From positions 11,316,659 to 11,380,658 of the forward strand of contig NC_035168.2 of assembly GCF_001659605.2 (NCBI RefSeq): a DNA stretch of 64,000 nt, given 5' to 3'. The notes under the pieces are model-generated. The model did not search any database. It worked only from the letters and a program-made list of their open reading frames with translations, and was not told the origin of the DNA. Positions within the stretch are counted from its first letter, which is position 1. The number at the start of each line of letters is the position of its first letter. Origin of the DNA: Manihot esculenta. Lineage: Eukaryota; Streptophyta; Magnoliopsida; Malpighiales; Euphorbiaceae. The position numbers were made by a program, and so were the translations under genes. Shown in pieces: positions 34,731 through 45,749 of this stretch.

Positions 34731-35354
34731 GGAGTTGAGGGATTTTTGAATCAGTCCATCCGTGGTGTGATTTATTTGTGCAGTGACGCATTTCATGATA
34801 GCATGTTTTAAACATTCTTTTACAGTTCTACTCACTGGGCATCTAGCTCACCCCTCTCCCCTAACCCCCAGGTTTGCAGGTACGGGATAGATAGAGAAGG
34901 CAAGAAGAAAAAGTTATATGTATGTAATAGTTAGTGTGTGGACATGACAACTGTATTATGATGAGATGTAAAAATATTCAGGATGTTATGTAATGAGGTT
35001 ATTGAGGATAGAGTTGTGCTTGACCATAGTATATTATTAATCCCTTTTGTATATACATGATCTTATGTTATGATGTTTATGTAAACTAACTCAACACAGG
35101 TAGTTTTGCCTTTAAGGCTTGATGAGATCCCACAGAGGGACTATGTTATGTATATGTTCAGAGTATGCACAGGTTGAGTTAGTTGATGACAGTATGTATG
35201 AAGAAAAGTTTTAATTTTTATGCATGTTGTTGATCATGTATGGGATTATACAGGTTTACAGGTTATATGTCAGGCTTGCTACGGGTCCCGGCGGCCTTAA
35301 GTCGACCCGGATCCTAGCGCCGGTAGCGGTCAGGATTTCCGGGGCGTTACAGAA

Positions 35355-35372
35355 TGGTATCAGAGCCCTAGG
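35355..35372 (+). other. primer-binding site, chromovirus B
   Basis: TGGTATCAGAGCCCTAGG three bases after the LTR; complementary to initiator tRNA-Met. Confidence 0.9.
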
Positions 35373-35622
35373 TTCATATGGTCGGACCTAGAGTGTCGGG
35401 CTCATAGATGTTCTAGAAGGTCAAGCACAATAGGAAGGTCATGTCCACTAGGATAGGATGTTGAGTCCTGTCTTGTATGATGATGTGAAATGCCATGATT
35501 TTGTGCAGGTGCATAAATGATATGCTATGCTATGTGATGTATGTGATGAGGGTTCATGTGTACCCACATGAACCATATGATGCTAATGTTTGCTTGTTAT
35601 GAGCTGTTTTTCAGAGAATAGG

Positions 35623-38600
35623 ATGAGAGGAACTCGTCGATCTGCGCGATTGACTGGAGTGCCACCTGAGGATGAGGGCACGAGCGCCCGTCCTCCTACA
35701 TTGCCTAGGGCAATGTCTTGTAGAGCCAATAGGGATAGAGTGTCAAGGGACCCTAGAAGGTCTTTTGATGCTAGCAGAAGGGGGACTGATAGAGGAGGAA
35801 GTTCTTCAGATGTGAGGGAGGTTATGGAAGAGGATCAGAGGAGGGATGGGAACTTGGATGTGAGCATGCAGGAAGAAGGGACAGGGGAGTCTCAGGGAGG
35901 CGTTCAGGCCTCGGGGTATGGTTTTCCACCCCATTATCCACCCTTCCCACAGGGTTCAGGGTATCCGATGGGAGGCACATCGGATTACTCCAGCTTTAAC
36001 CCCTACCCTACCTACATGCCTTATCCACCTTTCTACCCACCATACACACAGTACCCAGCTTATCCACCCTCACCCTTCTATCCAAACCCGGCAAACCCCA
36101 CCTCGGGGAATGCTGCACCTCCACCTCCACCACCTACAGAACCAGCAGCCCCAGTTACTCAACCTCCTAGACCTAGCTCAGTTGATGGGAGCAAGGTAAA
36201 GATGACAGATTACCTCAAGCTAGATGCTCCCAAATACAAGTCAGGGGATGACCCCTTTGAGTATCTGAGAGTAGTGAAGACAATAACTGATGAGCTAGGG
36301 GCAAGTGACAGCAGGGCCATTCAGATGGCGGGGTTCACTTTAAAGTGCAAGAAGGCACGGGAATGGTTCAAGTGTTATGTGGACCCGAGACTAGACGGTA
36401 TGACATGGGAGGAATTTGCGAATGAGTTCGCTGGATGGGCTTTTCCAGACAGTTCTAGAGAATTGAAGAAGATTGAGTTTGAGCAACTGAGGCAGTCAGA
36501 GCACATGAGTGTAGAGGAGTTCACGGATAAATTCTTGGAGCTATTGCCTTTTTCAGGGCAAGCTCTAGATTCAGATACGAAGAAAGCCAAGAAATATGTC
36601 ATGAAGCTGCATTCCAGGTACTCCTCGTTGGTTCAGTCAGCTGAGAGAGAAAGTTTCCACACTGTGGTGGATATGGCTCGAAGAATGGAGGCAAGTGCTA
36701 TAATTGAGGGGTCAGTGAAGCAGTCAGTGACCCAGTCTTCAGGGGTTAAGACCCCAAGCAGAGGAGGACCAGGTTTCTCTTCTCAGAGCTCAGGTAAGAA
36801 GAGGTGGGATAACACCACCAAGAAGCCGAAGAAGAATAAGTTTTGGAACAAGTTGAAATCCGGTCTGGGATTTGGCGGTGGCTCGAGCTCAGGCTCAGAT
36901 GGTACAGAATGCCAGAGATGTGGAAGACCGCACAGGGGAGTGTGTCGAGCTGGGACTAATACATGTTTCAGATGTGGACAGGAGGGACACATAGCTCGGG
37001 ATTGTCCTAGAGCGCCTTTTATGGGCCAGCCCCAGCAGACAGCTTCTGGTAGTGTGGCACAGCCAGCAGTTCCAGCCACAACTCAGGGCAGTGGCAGAGG
37101 TAAAGGGAGAGGAGCAGCCTCTTCTTCTGGTTCCCGAGGTGAAAGTCCATCAGCTCCAGCCAGGATCTTCACCATGACTCAGCAGGAGGCTAACACATCC
37201 AACACCGTGGTGTCAGGTAATCTCGTCATTGGGTGTTCTGATGTGTATGCATTAATGGACCCGGGTGCATCTCATTCTTTTATTGCTCCGAGAGCCGTTG
37301 AGAGGTTGGGTCTGATAGTCTCTGGGTTAGAGTGTCCCCTATGGGTCAGTGGACCCAAGTGTGACCCGTCAGTGGCAGTGTCAGTCTGCTAGTACAGTCC
37401 AGTTTTTATTGAGGGAAGATGCCTCTCCGCCGACCTTGTGGTTCTAGATTTGATAGACTTTGACGTCATTCTAGGGATGGATTGGCTATCTACCCATGGT
37501 GCTACCTTGGACTGCAGGGACAAGGTAGTCAGGTTTAGAGATCAGAACGGGTCAGAGGTCGTCTTCAGAGGAGACAAAAGGGGCACACCTAGAGGTCTGA
37601 TATCAGCTCTTCAGGCTCGTAGGTTGCTTAGGAAGGGATGTCAGGGGTACTTAGCTCATGTGAGAGAGCTAGACAGTCAGGTCAGGGAGCCGGCCTCGGT
37701 GCCAGTTGTCAGAGAGTTTCAGGATGTCTTTCCTGATGAGCTTCCAGGTTTACCACCTGCTAGGGAGATAGAGTTCGAGATAGAGTTGGTGCCTGGAACT
37801 AGACCGATCTCTATCCCTCCCTACAGGATGGCCCCAGCCGAGTTAAAGGAGTTGAAAGAGCAATTGCAAGAGCTGGTAGAAAAGGGTTTCATCCGACAGA
37901 GTACCTCACCTTGGGGTGCTCCGGTCTTGTTCGTGAGAAAGAAGGATGGATCCCTTAGACTTTGTATCGACTACAGGCAGTTGAACAAAGTCACTACCAA
38001 GAATAGGTACCCTCTGCCAAGGATCGATGATCTATTCGACCAACTAGCCAGAGCGGGTTGTTTCTCCAAAATAGATCTGAGATCGGGGTACCATCAGCTA
38101 AGGATAAGAGATGAAGATGTGCCGAAGACAGCTTTCAGGACCAGATATGGGCATTTTGAGTTCCTGGTGATGCCGTTCGGGTTAACTAACGCCCCTGCAG
38201 CATTCATGGATCTCATGAACAGAGTGTTTAGCCAGTACCTGGATCACTTTGTTATTGTCTTCATAGATGATATCTTGGTGTATTCCAGGAATGCAGAGGA
38301 GCATGCCCATCATCTGCGGTTGGTCTTGCAGACTGTGAGGGAACATGGCTTGTATGCCAAGTTCTCTAAATGTGAGTTCTGGCTGAGGAGCATTTCGTTC
38401 TTGGGGCATGTAGTGTCAGAGAATGGTATTGAGGTAGATCCCAAGAAGACAGAAACTGTAGCTAACTGGCCTAGACCCACTTCAGTGACAGAGATCAGGA
38501 GTTTCTTGGGTTTGGCAGGTTACTACAGGAGGTTCGTTCAGGACTTCTCAAAGATAGCAGCTCCTCTGACCAGACTGACCAGGAAGAATCAGAAGTTTCT

Positions 38601-40602
38601 GTGGACCGACCAGTGCGAAGAGAGTTTTGAAGAGCTTAAGAAGAGGTTGACTTCAGCACCAGTGTTAGCTCTGCCATCTAGTGGAGAGGACTTTACAGTC
38701 TTTTGTGATGCGTCCCGTATGGGACTGGGTTGTGTGCTTATGCAGAATGAGAGGGTGATTGCTTATGCTTCTAGGCAGCTAAAGAAGCATGAGTTGAATT
38801 ACCCCACACATGACCTTGAGATGGCAGCAGTAATGTTTGCACTCAAGATGTGGAGGCACTACCTCTATGGGGTAAAATGTGAGATCTTTACAGATCATAA
38901 GAGCCTGCAGTACATCTTGAGTCAGAGGGATCTGAATCTGAGGCAGAGGAGGTGGGTAGAGCTGCTGAGTGACTATGATTGCAAGATTCAGTATCATCCG
39001 GGTAAGGCGAATGTCGTGGCAGACGCCCTAAGCCGGAAGTCACTAGACAGTTTATCCCACATATCGGCAGAAAGGAGACCAGTGGTGAAGGAGTTTTACA
39101 AGCTTATTGAGGAAGGTCTACAGATGGAGTTGTCTGGTACAGGAGCCTTGGTGGCCCAGATGAGAGTGGCACCCGTGTTTCTGGAGCAGGTGGCTCAGAA
39201 ACAACATGAGGACCCGGAGTTAATAAAGATTGCCAGGACTGTTCAGTCAGGCAATGATAGCGAGTACAGATTCGACAGTAAGGGGATCCTCCGCTATGGG
39301 AGCAGACTATGTGTACCATATGACATAGGGCTAAAAGGAGACATTATGAGAGAGGCTCATAATGCAAAATACAGCATTCACCCCGGAACCACCAAGATGT
39401 ATCAGGATCTGAAAAAGGTTTATTGGTGGCCAGGTATGAAGAGAGAAGTGGCACAGTTTGTGTCAGCCTGCGAAGTATGTCAGAGGGTGAAGCTGGAACA
39501 TCAGAAGCCGGCTGGAATGCTTAACCCGCTACCTATTCCAGAATGGAAATGGGAAAATATAGCTATGGACTTCGTAGTGGGGTTACCGGCGGCGTCCAAC
39601 AGAGTGGACTCCATATGGGTGATTGTGGACAGACTCACCAAATCTGCTCACTTCATTCCTGTCAGGAGTGGCTACTCTGTGGACAAGTTGGCGCAGGTAT
39701 ATGTGGATGAGATCGTCAGGCTGCATGGGGTTCCTGTTTCGATAGTGTCAGATAGAGGGCCCCAGTTCACCTCCAGATTTTGGTGGAGTCTGCAGAATGC
39801 TAAGGGTACTAGGTTGGATTTCAGTACTGCCTTCCACCCCCAGACTGATGGACAGTCAGAAAGGACCATCCAGACTATCGAGGATATGCTCAGAATGTGT
39901 GTGCTGGACTTTGGCGGTTCTTGGAGGCAGCATCTACCTTTGGTGGAGTTTGCCTACAACAACAGCCATCATGCTAGCATCGGGATGGCTCCATATGAAG
40001 CTTTATATGGGAGGAAGTGCAGGTCACCTGTTTGCTGGGAGGAAGTTGGAGAAAAGGCCTTGGCAGGGCCTGAGCTAGTAGAGATTACCAGCAGGGTGGT
40101 ACCCATAATCAGAGAGAGAATCAAGACTGCTGCCAGCAGACAGAAGAGCTATGCAGACGTCCGCAGAAGACAGTTAGAGTTTCAGGAGGGGGATCCGGTA
40201 TTGCTCAAGGTGTCTCCAATGAAGGGAGTGGTTCGCTTCGGGAAGAAAGGTAAACTAGCCCCACGATACATCGGACCCTTTGAAATCTTGCAAAAGATTG
40301 GGAATGTGTCGTACAAGCTGGATTTACCTGCTTCGATGGAAAGAATCCATCCGGTTTTCCATGTTTCAATGTTGAGGAAGTTTGTGTCAGATCCGAGCAA
40401 GGTTCTTAGTGAGCCTGATATGGAGGTCCAAGAGGATCTCACCTATGTTGAACAGCCAGTACGGATCAAAGACACCCAGATCAGAAAGTTAAGAAACAAG
40501 GAAATCCCGATGGTGAAGGTCCTGTGGAACCACCACAATTTAGAGGAATACACTTGGGAGACACGGGAGTCTATGCTCCAGCAGTACCCTCATCTCTTTT
40601 AA
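35623..40602 (+). pseudogene. gag-pol polyprotein of chromovirus B, one nonsense codon
   Basis: One frame of 1,659 codons from the ATG at 35623. A single TAG at 37390-37392 lies a little downstream of the protease motif D-P-G-A-S and separates gag plus the protease start from the rest. Domains as in A: gag with Tyr/Pro-rich tract, zinc knuckle, protease, RT (F-I-D-D, Asp at 882-883), RNase H, integrase (D1316, D1377, E1413, the D,D-35-E spacing) and chromodomain-like end. Upstream in-frame ATGs exist (35590), but 35623 is conserved in all three copies. The equivalent codon is CAG in A and CGT in C. Apart from the stop, the catalytic motifs I checked are present. Confidence 0.96.
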
Positions 40603-40676
40603 GGTTAGATCCCTATGTGTTTATGTGCCTTGTATATGTGTTATGTTCTTTGACATGCTATGTGTGCTAGTGAGGT

Positions 40677-40711
40677 ACATTCGGGGACGAATGTTCTTAA
40701 GGGGGGGAGAA
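40677..40711 (+). promoter_or_regulatory. hairpin and polypurine tract, chromovirus B
   Basis: ACATTCG (40677-40683), loop GGGA, CGAATGT (40688-40694), then TTCTTAAGGGGGGGAGAA up to the 3' LTR. The arms are two base pairs shorter than in A, but the loop is the same. Confidence 0.85.
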
Positions 40712-42944
40712 TGTAATACCCGGCTAGACTCCGGTATCGGAATTCCTACCGTCCGGTGGGATCCCGGATGTCGGAGACCTCTAGAAGGGTAGAACCATGC
40801 TTTCATAAAATGTTTTCATGTTTTTAATGGTTTTAAAGTATGAAACTAAATGACTTTTTTGCATGAAAATAGCATTGGAGGAAAACCCAGGTTCGGCCGC
40901 CGAAAGTCAAGTTCGGCCGCCGAACATGCATGCGTTTTGGAGGCACGTTAGGCCCCCGAAAGCATGAGTTAGGGAAGTTCAGGTTCGGCCGCCGAAAGTC
41001 AAGTTCGGCCGCCGAACATTTGCATGGATGCGGAGGCACATTCGGCCCCCGAACGTGGCCTGGCCAGCCACCTATAAAAGGGGCACTTAGCCGAAATGGG
41101 CGAGCTTTCTCCCATTTTCGGCCACAGCAAGCTTCCGACCTTCCCTTTGCAAATCTAGTGTTCTTCCTCCAAATCTCTACCATTTTTCTTGAGTTTTAAG
41201 CTTGCATTGAAGGTTTTGAGCTTTTAAACCAAGTTTTGGAGCTTTGGGAACTCAGGAGCTCATTTTCGTGGATCTCCAAGTTTAGGTCGTCTCCCTCTCG
41301 ATCTTCAAGAGGTAAGAGCCGATCTTAAGCTCAATACATGTTTTAAGTAAGTTTTAAGTGATTTTTATGGGGTAGAATGGCATGTATAGGGTTGTATGAG
41401 TTTTTAAGCAAATGTTAGGTTTTATGTGATTCTTGAACAATGTGGCATGTTTGAGTATGCTTGGAGTGTTGTAGTTGGGGTATTTGATGTTTTGAGGCCC
41501 CTAGGAACTTGTATGCATGATTTGGTTGAGATATATGCATGATTGGTGAGTTTGGAGGCGGAAATGCACAAAGGAACCGAGTTTCTGCCCTTTGGCAGAA
41601 ACCAGGTTCGGCAGCCGAAGGCACTTTCGGCCGCCGAACATGGCTGGGGAGGCAGGCCTTTCGGCTGCCGAAGTTGCCCCCGAAAAGAGACTTTCGTCTC
41701 TGTCTGGGAATTTCGGCCGCCGAAGGTGCCGCCGAACCTACCTGAGTTTCGTCTCTGTCCAGGACTTTCGGCCGCCGAAGGTGCCGCCGAAAGTGCCCTG
41801 TTCAGCCACTTCATGCATATCCCTATGTGATATTTTCAGGATGTTTTAGGGGGTTTTTGGGGATGTTATTAGAGTTATGTTTATGTATGTTTGGTCCCTC
41901 ATTGGAGTCCACCTGTGTAGGTTTGGACCCGAGGAACCAAGGACCCCAGCAGTGAGCCAGCTGCTACAGAGTTTGTCAGAGTCAGCCAGAGGTGAGTGGA
42001 ACTAAACTTAACCTTTTAAATTAAGAAATGAAATGCTTTTATCATGTTTCATGCATCATGAACATATTATAGGTTGGTTGCATTAGAATTCACGACTATG
42101 CCGCATTGTATTGTTGTGATAGATGATAGTGGATGGACATTAGGATGATTCATTAGCCTTCTATATACGAAGTCCTGTGGTGCCCATAATAGGGCCGGGC
42201 AATACGAAGACCTGTGGTGCCCATAATAGGGCCGGGCAATAACTCCGAGTACGAAGTCCTGTGGTGCCCATAATAGGGCCGGGCAATACGAAGTCCTGTG
42301 GTGCCCATAATAGGGCCGGGCATGGAGTTGAGGGATTTTTGAATCAGTCCATCCGTGGTGTGATTTATTTGTGCAGTGACGCATTTCATGATAGCATGTT
42401 TTAAATATTCTTTTACAGTTCTACTCACTGGGCATCTAGCTCACCCCTCTCCCCTAACCCCCAGGTTTGCAGGTACGGGATAGATAGAGAAGGCAAGAAG
42501 AAAAAGTTATATGTATGTAATAGTTAGTGTGTGGACATGACAACTGTATTATGATGAGATGTAAAAATATTCAGGATGTTATGTAATGAGGTTATTGAGG
42601 ATAGAGTTGTGCTTGACCATAGTATATTGTTAATCCCTTTTGTATATACATGATCTTATGTTATGATGTTTATGTAAACTAACTCAACACAGGTAGTTTT
42701 GCCTTTAAGGCTTGATGAGATCCCACAGAGGGACTATGTTATGTATATGTTCAGAGTATGCACAGGTTGAGTTAGTTGATGACAGTATGTATGAAGAAAA
42801 GTTTTAATTTTTATGCATGTTGTTGATCATGTATGGGATTATACAGGTTTACAGGTTATATGTCAGGCTTGCTACGGGTCCCGGCGGCCTTAAGTCGACC
42901 CGGATCCTAGCGCCGGTAGCGGTCCGGATTTCTGGGGCGTTACA
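40712..42944 (+). repeat. 3' LTR of chromovirus B
   Basis: 2,233 bp, about 99% identical to 33119-35351, TATA box at 41073-41080. Directly followed by the ACCTC duplication. Confidence 0.96.
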
Positions 42945-42949
42945 ACCTC

Positions 42950-43364
42950 CCTCAGCGAAACGATGAGAGCAAGGGTGTGAATGGGGCTGCCGAAAGAGGA
43001 GCTTGAGGCTAGGCTTCCACCAGAAGTAGAAGAAGAAGTGTTCCTATTTATTGCTATGAAGCTGAAAGCGAATAGGAAGTACCTTAAGTATGTGAATGAA
43101 AAAGTGCGTGGTCGAATCTTTTCCAAAGTACAGAAGTCGGTTGTGAGCAAAAGTAGTATTCGAAGGAGAAGTAGGGTCTTTCTTTGACGATTTCAATGAC
43201 AGGTTTTGAATGCGGTTTAAAGAACAAGACAATCATCATTTATGATCAGGGACAGGCAGAGCGACGCGAGTATGGAAAGCCAATATAAATATGTCACGTG
43301 TCCAAGATCGTGAAAATAACTGTCACCTTCGAATCTGAAGAATCGAAGACCAGCGAGGGACCTC
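42950..43364 (-). pseudogene. antisense ORF start and antisense promoter region of the Tat element
   Basis: On the minus strand, 43150-42950 is open and contains a Ser-rich stretch near the presumed N-terminus. Further out, the minus strand has a G-box CACGTG at 43295-43300 and a TATA-like ATTTATATTG at 43281-43290, so the antisense ORF may have had its own promoter just inside the 3' LTR. The start codon is not clear because of frame damage. Confidence 0.5.
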
Positions 43365-43818
43365 TAATGTAACACAACAATCACCCAAAGTAAGTCATGA
43401 GCTGTCACCATAGGACAGTGCTATGTGACAAGGGTCTGATAAGCCAATACGCGGTCTCACCTGTAAAAAGAAAGACCCAGACACCGTAGCACCTGATTCT
43501 TCATCAAGACTCGCCCTGTCCTAGATAGATTGAGTCTTCACATGAAGTTACTGTTAGCAGGTACAACCCAACAGATTTTCATTACGCCTATAATCACAGA
43601 ATCCCCTATCAATTAGCCAGTGATCTTACCGGATTTTTAGGAGTTGCGATAATTAATTCTATTTTTTTACAGTTCTTACACAACTATTATTGAGTTCTAA
43701 GCAATTTTTTACCTTCGCTTTTTTATTTAGTTTACTGACTTGAGCGTTGGAGTGGCTGCTATAGGCGCCAACAACCTCACATTCTCATTCACAAAGCAGC
43801 TTCATTTCAGCAATATCA
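43365..43818 (+). repeat. 3' LTR of the Tat element
   Basis: About 454 bp, aligned with 4001-4508. A 37-bp segment containing the TATA box is missing, apparently lost between short ACAG repeats. The first base pair reads TA rather than TG. Confidence 0.8.
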
Positions 43819-43823
43819 ATTTT

Positions 43824-44451
43824 TAAAAATTAAAAAATTGAAAATTCGATTTTTATTCTAATACTTAACAACAACCATATAAACCGGAATGAAAAACTCA
43901 CGATCTATTATCTCTCCTAATTTTTTTTAAAATAAAAAAGTGAAACCAAAATATCAATCCCAACTGGTACGATTAGGTATTAGTAATTAATTTACTGTTA
44001 TAACATCAAGTTTACCGGAATTACTTGCATAATAACATATTACAAGATTTTTAAAAATAAAAAATAAAAAACAAATATGTTTATGTATATATATAATTAA
44101 ACTATTTTTTTAACTTATAAAACCTGATTTCTCCACTAGAAAAATGAGATTAAATAAATGGTTAAAAACTTTTCTTCGCATGCAGTTGATTTTAACAAAT
44201 TAAATTAATTTCTCAAATAATTTCATTTGTAGTTGAGGCATATATTTCATTGTAATTATAATCTCTGCAATTAAATATTGATCAATTTAAAAATTAGTAT
44301 ACTTAGCAACTCAGGTGTCATTACGTATAATATAAAATTAAAATCTACCTAAACAAAATAGCTTAACTAGAGTTTAGATCTAAGATTAAATAACATGAAT
44401 CTCTAGTTATTTCAAATATTTAATTTAAAGTGTGAAATTTCTAATTCTGTC
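43824..44451. other. AT-rich non-coding DNA
   Basis: No gene or recognisable repeat. It lies just outside the Tat 3' LTR. Confidence 0.6.
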
Positions 44452-44459
44452 CCTAAATG

Positions 44460-44591
44460 CAGGGGCGGAAGGAAGGTACGGTAAGGGGCAAGTGCCGTAC
44501 CGGCGATCGGAAAATACTTTAAAGGAGGATAAAGGTGCCGCAGCGGCGCAGCCGGTGCCCTACCAAAGGGAAACTCCTGACTCCATCACTG
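44460..44591. mobile_element. hAT-like MITE, 132 bp
   Basis: The ends CAGGGGCGGA and (complement) CAGTGATGGA match at 7 of 10 positions, and a perfect 8-bp duplication CCTAAATG lies at 44452-44459 and 44592-44599. The 8-bp TSD and the CAGGG-type end are hallmarks of hAT elements. Non-autonomous and much more GC-rich than its surroundings. Confidence 0.8.
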
Positions 44592-44599
44592 CCTAAATG

Positions 44600-45356
44600 T
44601 ACATACAGACATGCAAAGGAATGGAAGAGCTTGTGGCTCCTATGCTACTTTTATTGACGACTGCATCAAATTTCACTTTCAGCACATTTTCAATAGTGGA
44701 TAAAATCAGTTACAGGAAGTTGGCGTATCATCAGATGGCTATAGACACAATTTCTGGACTCATCTGCTAGTCCTGCTGCTATGACATCCTCAGCGAGAAA
44801 ACGGTGTCGTTTGAAGTAAAATAATATTGAAAAATATTTACTAAAAAAATTAATATTAATTTTAATTCAATGTAATACCAATTTGTTGAAGCCGTTTTTT
44901 TTACGGTGATATCTAAAGTAATACTTTTTAATATAATAATTTTAATCTTATTTTCAAACAAAACTCTCAATTCTAAATAATCTTAATTTTTAATTCTTAT
45001 TTTCAAATTAATACATTTTGAAATTAAGACAATACACAATTATTTTTTTTTAAAGCAAGTTTACAGAAATCTCCACTGTTAACTTCACATTTTTAAAATT
45101 GGAGGGCCAAATGTTTAATTTTAAAAAATAAGCAGAAAAAATATAAATTAAACCAAAATTCAAGGTTTTCTAAAGCAAGTAATTTTAATTAAATGCTTGT
45201 AGGGATAAAATAGTAAATTAATTGTGCATAACGGCAAAATAGTCACTCCACTTAATAATAGGCAGGAGGGGTAATTAAGTCATTTCAGCATGCATTAACA
45301 TTTGGAAATGTGTGATTAGTGTGATGATTCGCTCAACAACGATCATAGAAGGTCTG
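44600..45356. other. AT-rich non-coding DNA
   Basis: No recognisable feature beyond short A/T runs. Confidence 0.55.
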
Positions 45357-45400
45357 AAAAAAAAAAAGAAAAAAAAGAAAAGAAATAAGAAAAAACACAA
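45357..45400. repeat. A-rich purine tract
   Basis: An interrupted poly-A/AG tract. The lysine-rich frame it creates is not a gene. Confidence 0.7.
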
Positions 45401-45499
45401 CGACTCTAGAATAGAAGGAAGCAATGGCTGCGGCTTTACTTGCGCGTGTGAAATCACGGGCTCCTCAGGCTCTGACACACTTTTGGCTGGGTCTTAACA

Positions 45500-45680
45500 A
45501 CTGCCACGTTGGCTTTCCACGTGGTTAAAGTGCAGGTCCCACACTAAAGTCTGCACGCGTAATAGAAAGGGTCCCAGTATTGCATGTTGAAGTTACCACG
45601 TAGGACAAAAGCTCGTGTTGTGCTCATGCTCTTAGTAGTAGAGACAAACGATAATGGAGATCCACGTGGCATACTACGTT
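45500..45680. promoter_or_regulatory. cluster of ACGT/G-box motifs
   Basis: GCCACGTTGGC at 45503-45513, CCACGTGG at 45517-45524, CCACGTAG at 45596-45603 and CCACGTGGC at 45662-45670 lie in a patch of near-balanced composition inside AT-rich DNA. Such ACGT clusters bind bZIP factors in stress- and ABA-responsive plant promoters. No gene is visible downstream on either strand, so it could be an orphan promoter or chance. Confidence 0.4.
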
Positions 45681-45749
45681 CCTTCGAACTTGCCTATTTT
45701 GCTCGTGATTTTAACGTTTGTAATGAGCCGACAAAAGGTTAGCACTTAA

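Larger units (their letters stand above)
33119..35351 (+). repeat. 5' LTR of chromovirus B
   Basis: 2,233 bp, TGTAATACCC...GTTACA. TATA box TATAAAAG at 33480-33487. TTCGGC-N-GCCGAA clusters lie both upstream (33299-33460) and downstream (34014-34200) of it. A four-unit tandem array is at 34573-34730. Confidence 0.96.
33119..42944 (+). mobile_element. chromovirus B (Ty3/gypsy, Tekay-like), complete
   Basis: A 9,826-bp element with the exact TSD ACCTC (33114-33118, 42945-42949). Both LTRs are 2,233 bp and differ by about 17 substitutions by eye, making this the youngest datable insertion here. Gag-pol is one frame with a single nonsense codon. It inserted into the Tat antisense ORF. Confidence 0.97.
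4001..43818 (+). mobile_element. Tat-lineage Ty3/gypsy element, pol-deleted, nested host
   Basis: The outermost recognisable element. It has directly repeated LTRs (4001-4508 and 43365-43818), a primer site, a sense gag remnant, a scrap of the integrase end, tandem arrays and an antisense ORF before the 3' LTR. An antisense extra ORF between pol and the 3' LTR is a known trait of the Tat lineage (Retand/Grande-like). Subtracting the copia, the solo LTR, chromovirus B and their TSDs leaves about 6.4 kb. Protease, reverse transcriptase, RNase H and most of integrase are missing. The flanks ATTTC (3996-4000) and ATTTT (43819-43823) may be an eroded TSD with one mismatch. The numerous stops and indels show that it is old. 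Confidence 0.82.

Noticed and set aside
45312..45497. Lysine-rich 61-codon open frame
   Set aside because: Created by an A-rich tract; no domain and no conserved context.
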